Part shown: positions 63,528 to 64,000 of the stretch, one piece after another
Layout of the letters: each line of letters starts with the position of its first letter
Numbering within the stretch: position 1 is the stretch's first letter
Assembly (NCBI GenBank): GCA_963781155.1
Contig: CAWAEC010000016.1
Coordinates: forward strand, 434,001-498,000
Origin: PALSA-693 sp963781155
GTDB taxonomy: Bacteria > Actinomycetota > Acidimicrobiia > Acidimicrobiales > Palsa-688
DNA: 64,000 nt
Direction of reading: 5' to 3'
Notes under the pieces: model-generated
The model's input: the letters and a program-made list of their open reading frames with translations, nothing else
Told to the model about the DNA's origin: nothing
Database searches by the model: none
Translations under genes and position numbers: made by a program

Positions 63528-64000
63528 GCCCGATGATCAGCGGCCGGGCGGCATGCCCGGCACGCCGAGCCTTGCGGCGGTGCGCCCCGCACACCGCGTC
63601 CCGCCCTGGGCTCGGCTGTGCCGGCCTCGAACTTCCCGGGATGGACATCCTCGCCATCGCTGCCTGCTACGGCATCGCATCCGAGCCCCGCGGACACTCT
63701 CTGCGACCTCAGCCGCGCGGTCGAAGACGCCCTGTCCTGTGACCAGGCCCGCCTGATCGAGAGCCCCGAGTGCCGCCTCGTGAGCACTTGACCGGCTTCG
63801 GCCTCGGGCCAGCCCGGGAACAACAGGGCTCGAAGCCGAAGTGAAACTGGTGGTCACGCGCCCTGCACACCAAAGAGCGGTCCGCCAAGGTTCGGCCTGC
63901 TTCAAAAGAACGGTGAGGGTTCCGGTTCGACATGATGCCTGGCGTGGCTGCCTCGATCTGTCGTACCCAGTTGAAAAGAGCCACCACTTATGGGCGGCTC
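63528..64000. other. No recognised gene to the right edge
   Basis: Several open frames exist in this high-GC stretch, but none shows a conserved motif, and codon patterns look random. It may hold remnants of genes whose rest lies outside the window. Confidence 0.35.

Overview
The window comes from a high-GC actinobacterium. Its start is a run of housekeeping genes in an order resembling the hem/proC/mshA neighbourhood of mycobacteria. It also has GTG starts, several leaderless starts with a TANNNT box 6-7 nt upstream, a deazaflavin (F420)-type nitroreductase family protein and an actinobacterial-type DnaA relative. An uncultured Acidimicrobiia-like lineage would fit, but that placement is inference.

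Region 1 (1-9941, minus strand) is the 5' part of a respiratory complex I operon, nuoA to nuoI, with tight stop/start overlaps; it runs off the left edge. Region 2 (10155-26608) holds core metabolism. A geranylgeranyl-reductase-like flavoprotein is followed by a minus-strand heme/siroheme block: hemL, hemB, a cobA-hemD fusion, hemC, hemA, precorrin-2 dehydrogenase and the redox repressor rex. Next come a SAM hydroxide adenosyltransferase, a small excisionase-like HTH protein, proC, an MshA-like glycosyltransferase (frameshifted), an XRE regulator, a CdsA-like membrane protein and a MoaD-like protein. A phosphatase and a YgjP-type metallopeptidase lie on the plus strand, and a DksA/TraR zinc protein on the minus strand. 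Together these supply NADH oxidation, heme and siroheme and their redox control.

Region 3 (26715-62630) is accessory. It opens with a DnaA-like AAA+ initiator lacking domain I. It then carries catabolic and detoxification genes: SDRs, an enoyl-CoA hydratase, hotdog thioesterases, two amidohydrolase-2 proteins, VOC proteins, a quinone-oxidoreductase-like MDR, a Baeyer-Villiger monooxygenase and an alpha/beta hydrolase. There are also an ABC exporter, a TetR/MFS pair, a GH26 glycosidase, a Tat-exported purple acid phosphatase, a DEAD-box helicase and a GAF-LuxR regulator. Two complete insertion sequences have visible ends and target duplications: an IS630-family element (28731-29883, TA) and a DDE element (54623-56400, AGTT). 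Eleven genes between 23 and 63 kb carry about fourteen single-base frameshifts, and several others are truncated remnants. The first 22 kb of core genes has no frameshift that I could find.

Region 4 (62631-64000) holds strong palindromes upstream of the frameshifted regulator, a truncated oxalate-decarboxylase-like cupin start, and four alternating copies of a short motif at about 37-bp spacing.

The most unusual non-coding structures are five indel-free copies of a 129-bp dyad-rich unit (34123-34882), eight copies of a 29-bp hairpin unit (32053-32284), and the alternating motif at 63.4 kb. No CRISPR array, tRNA or rRNA gene was recognised.
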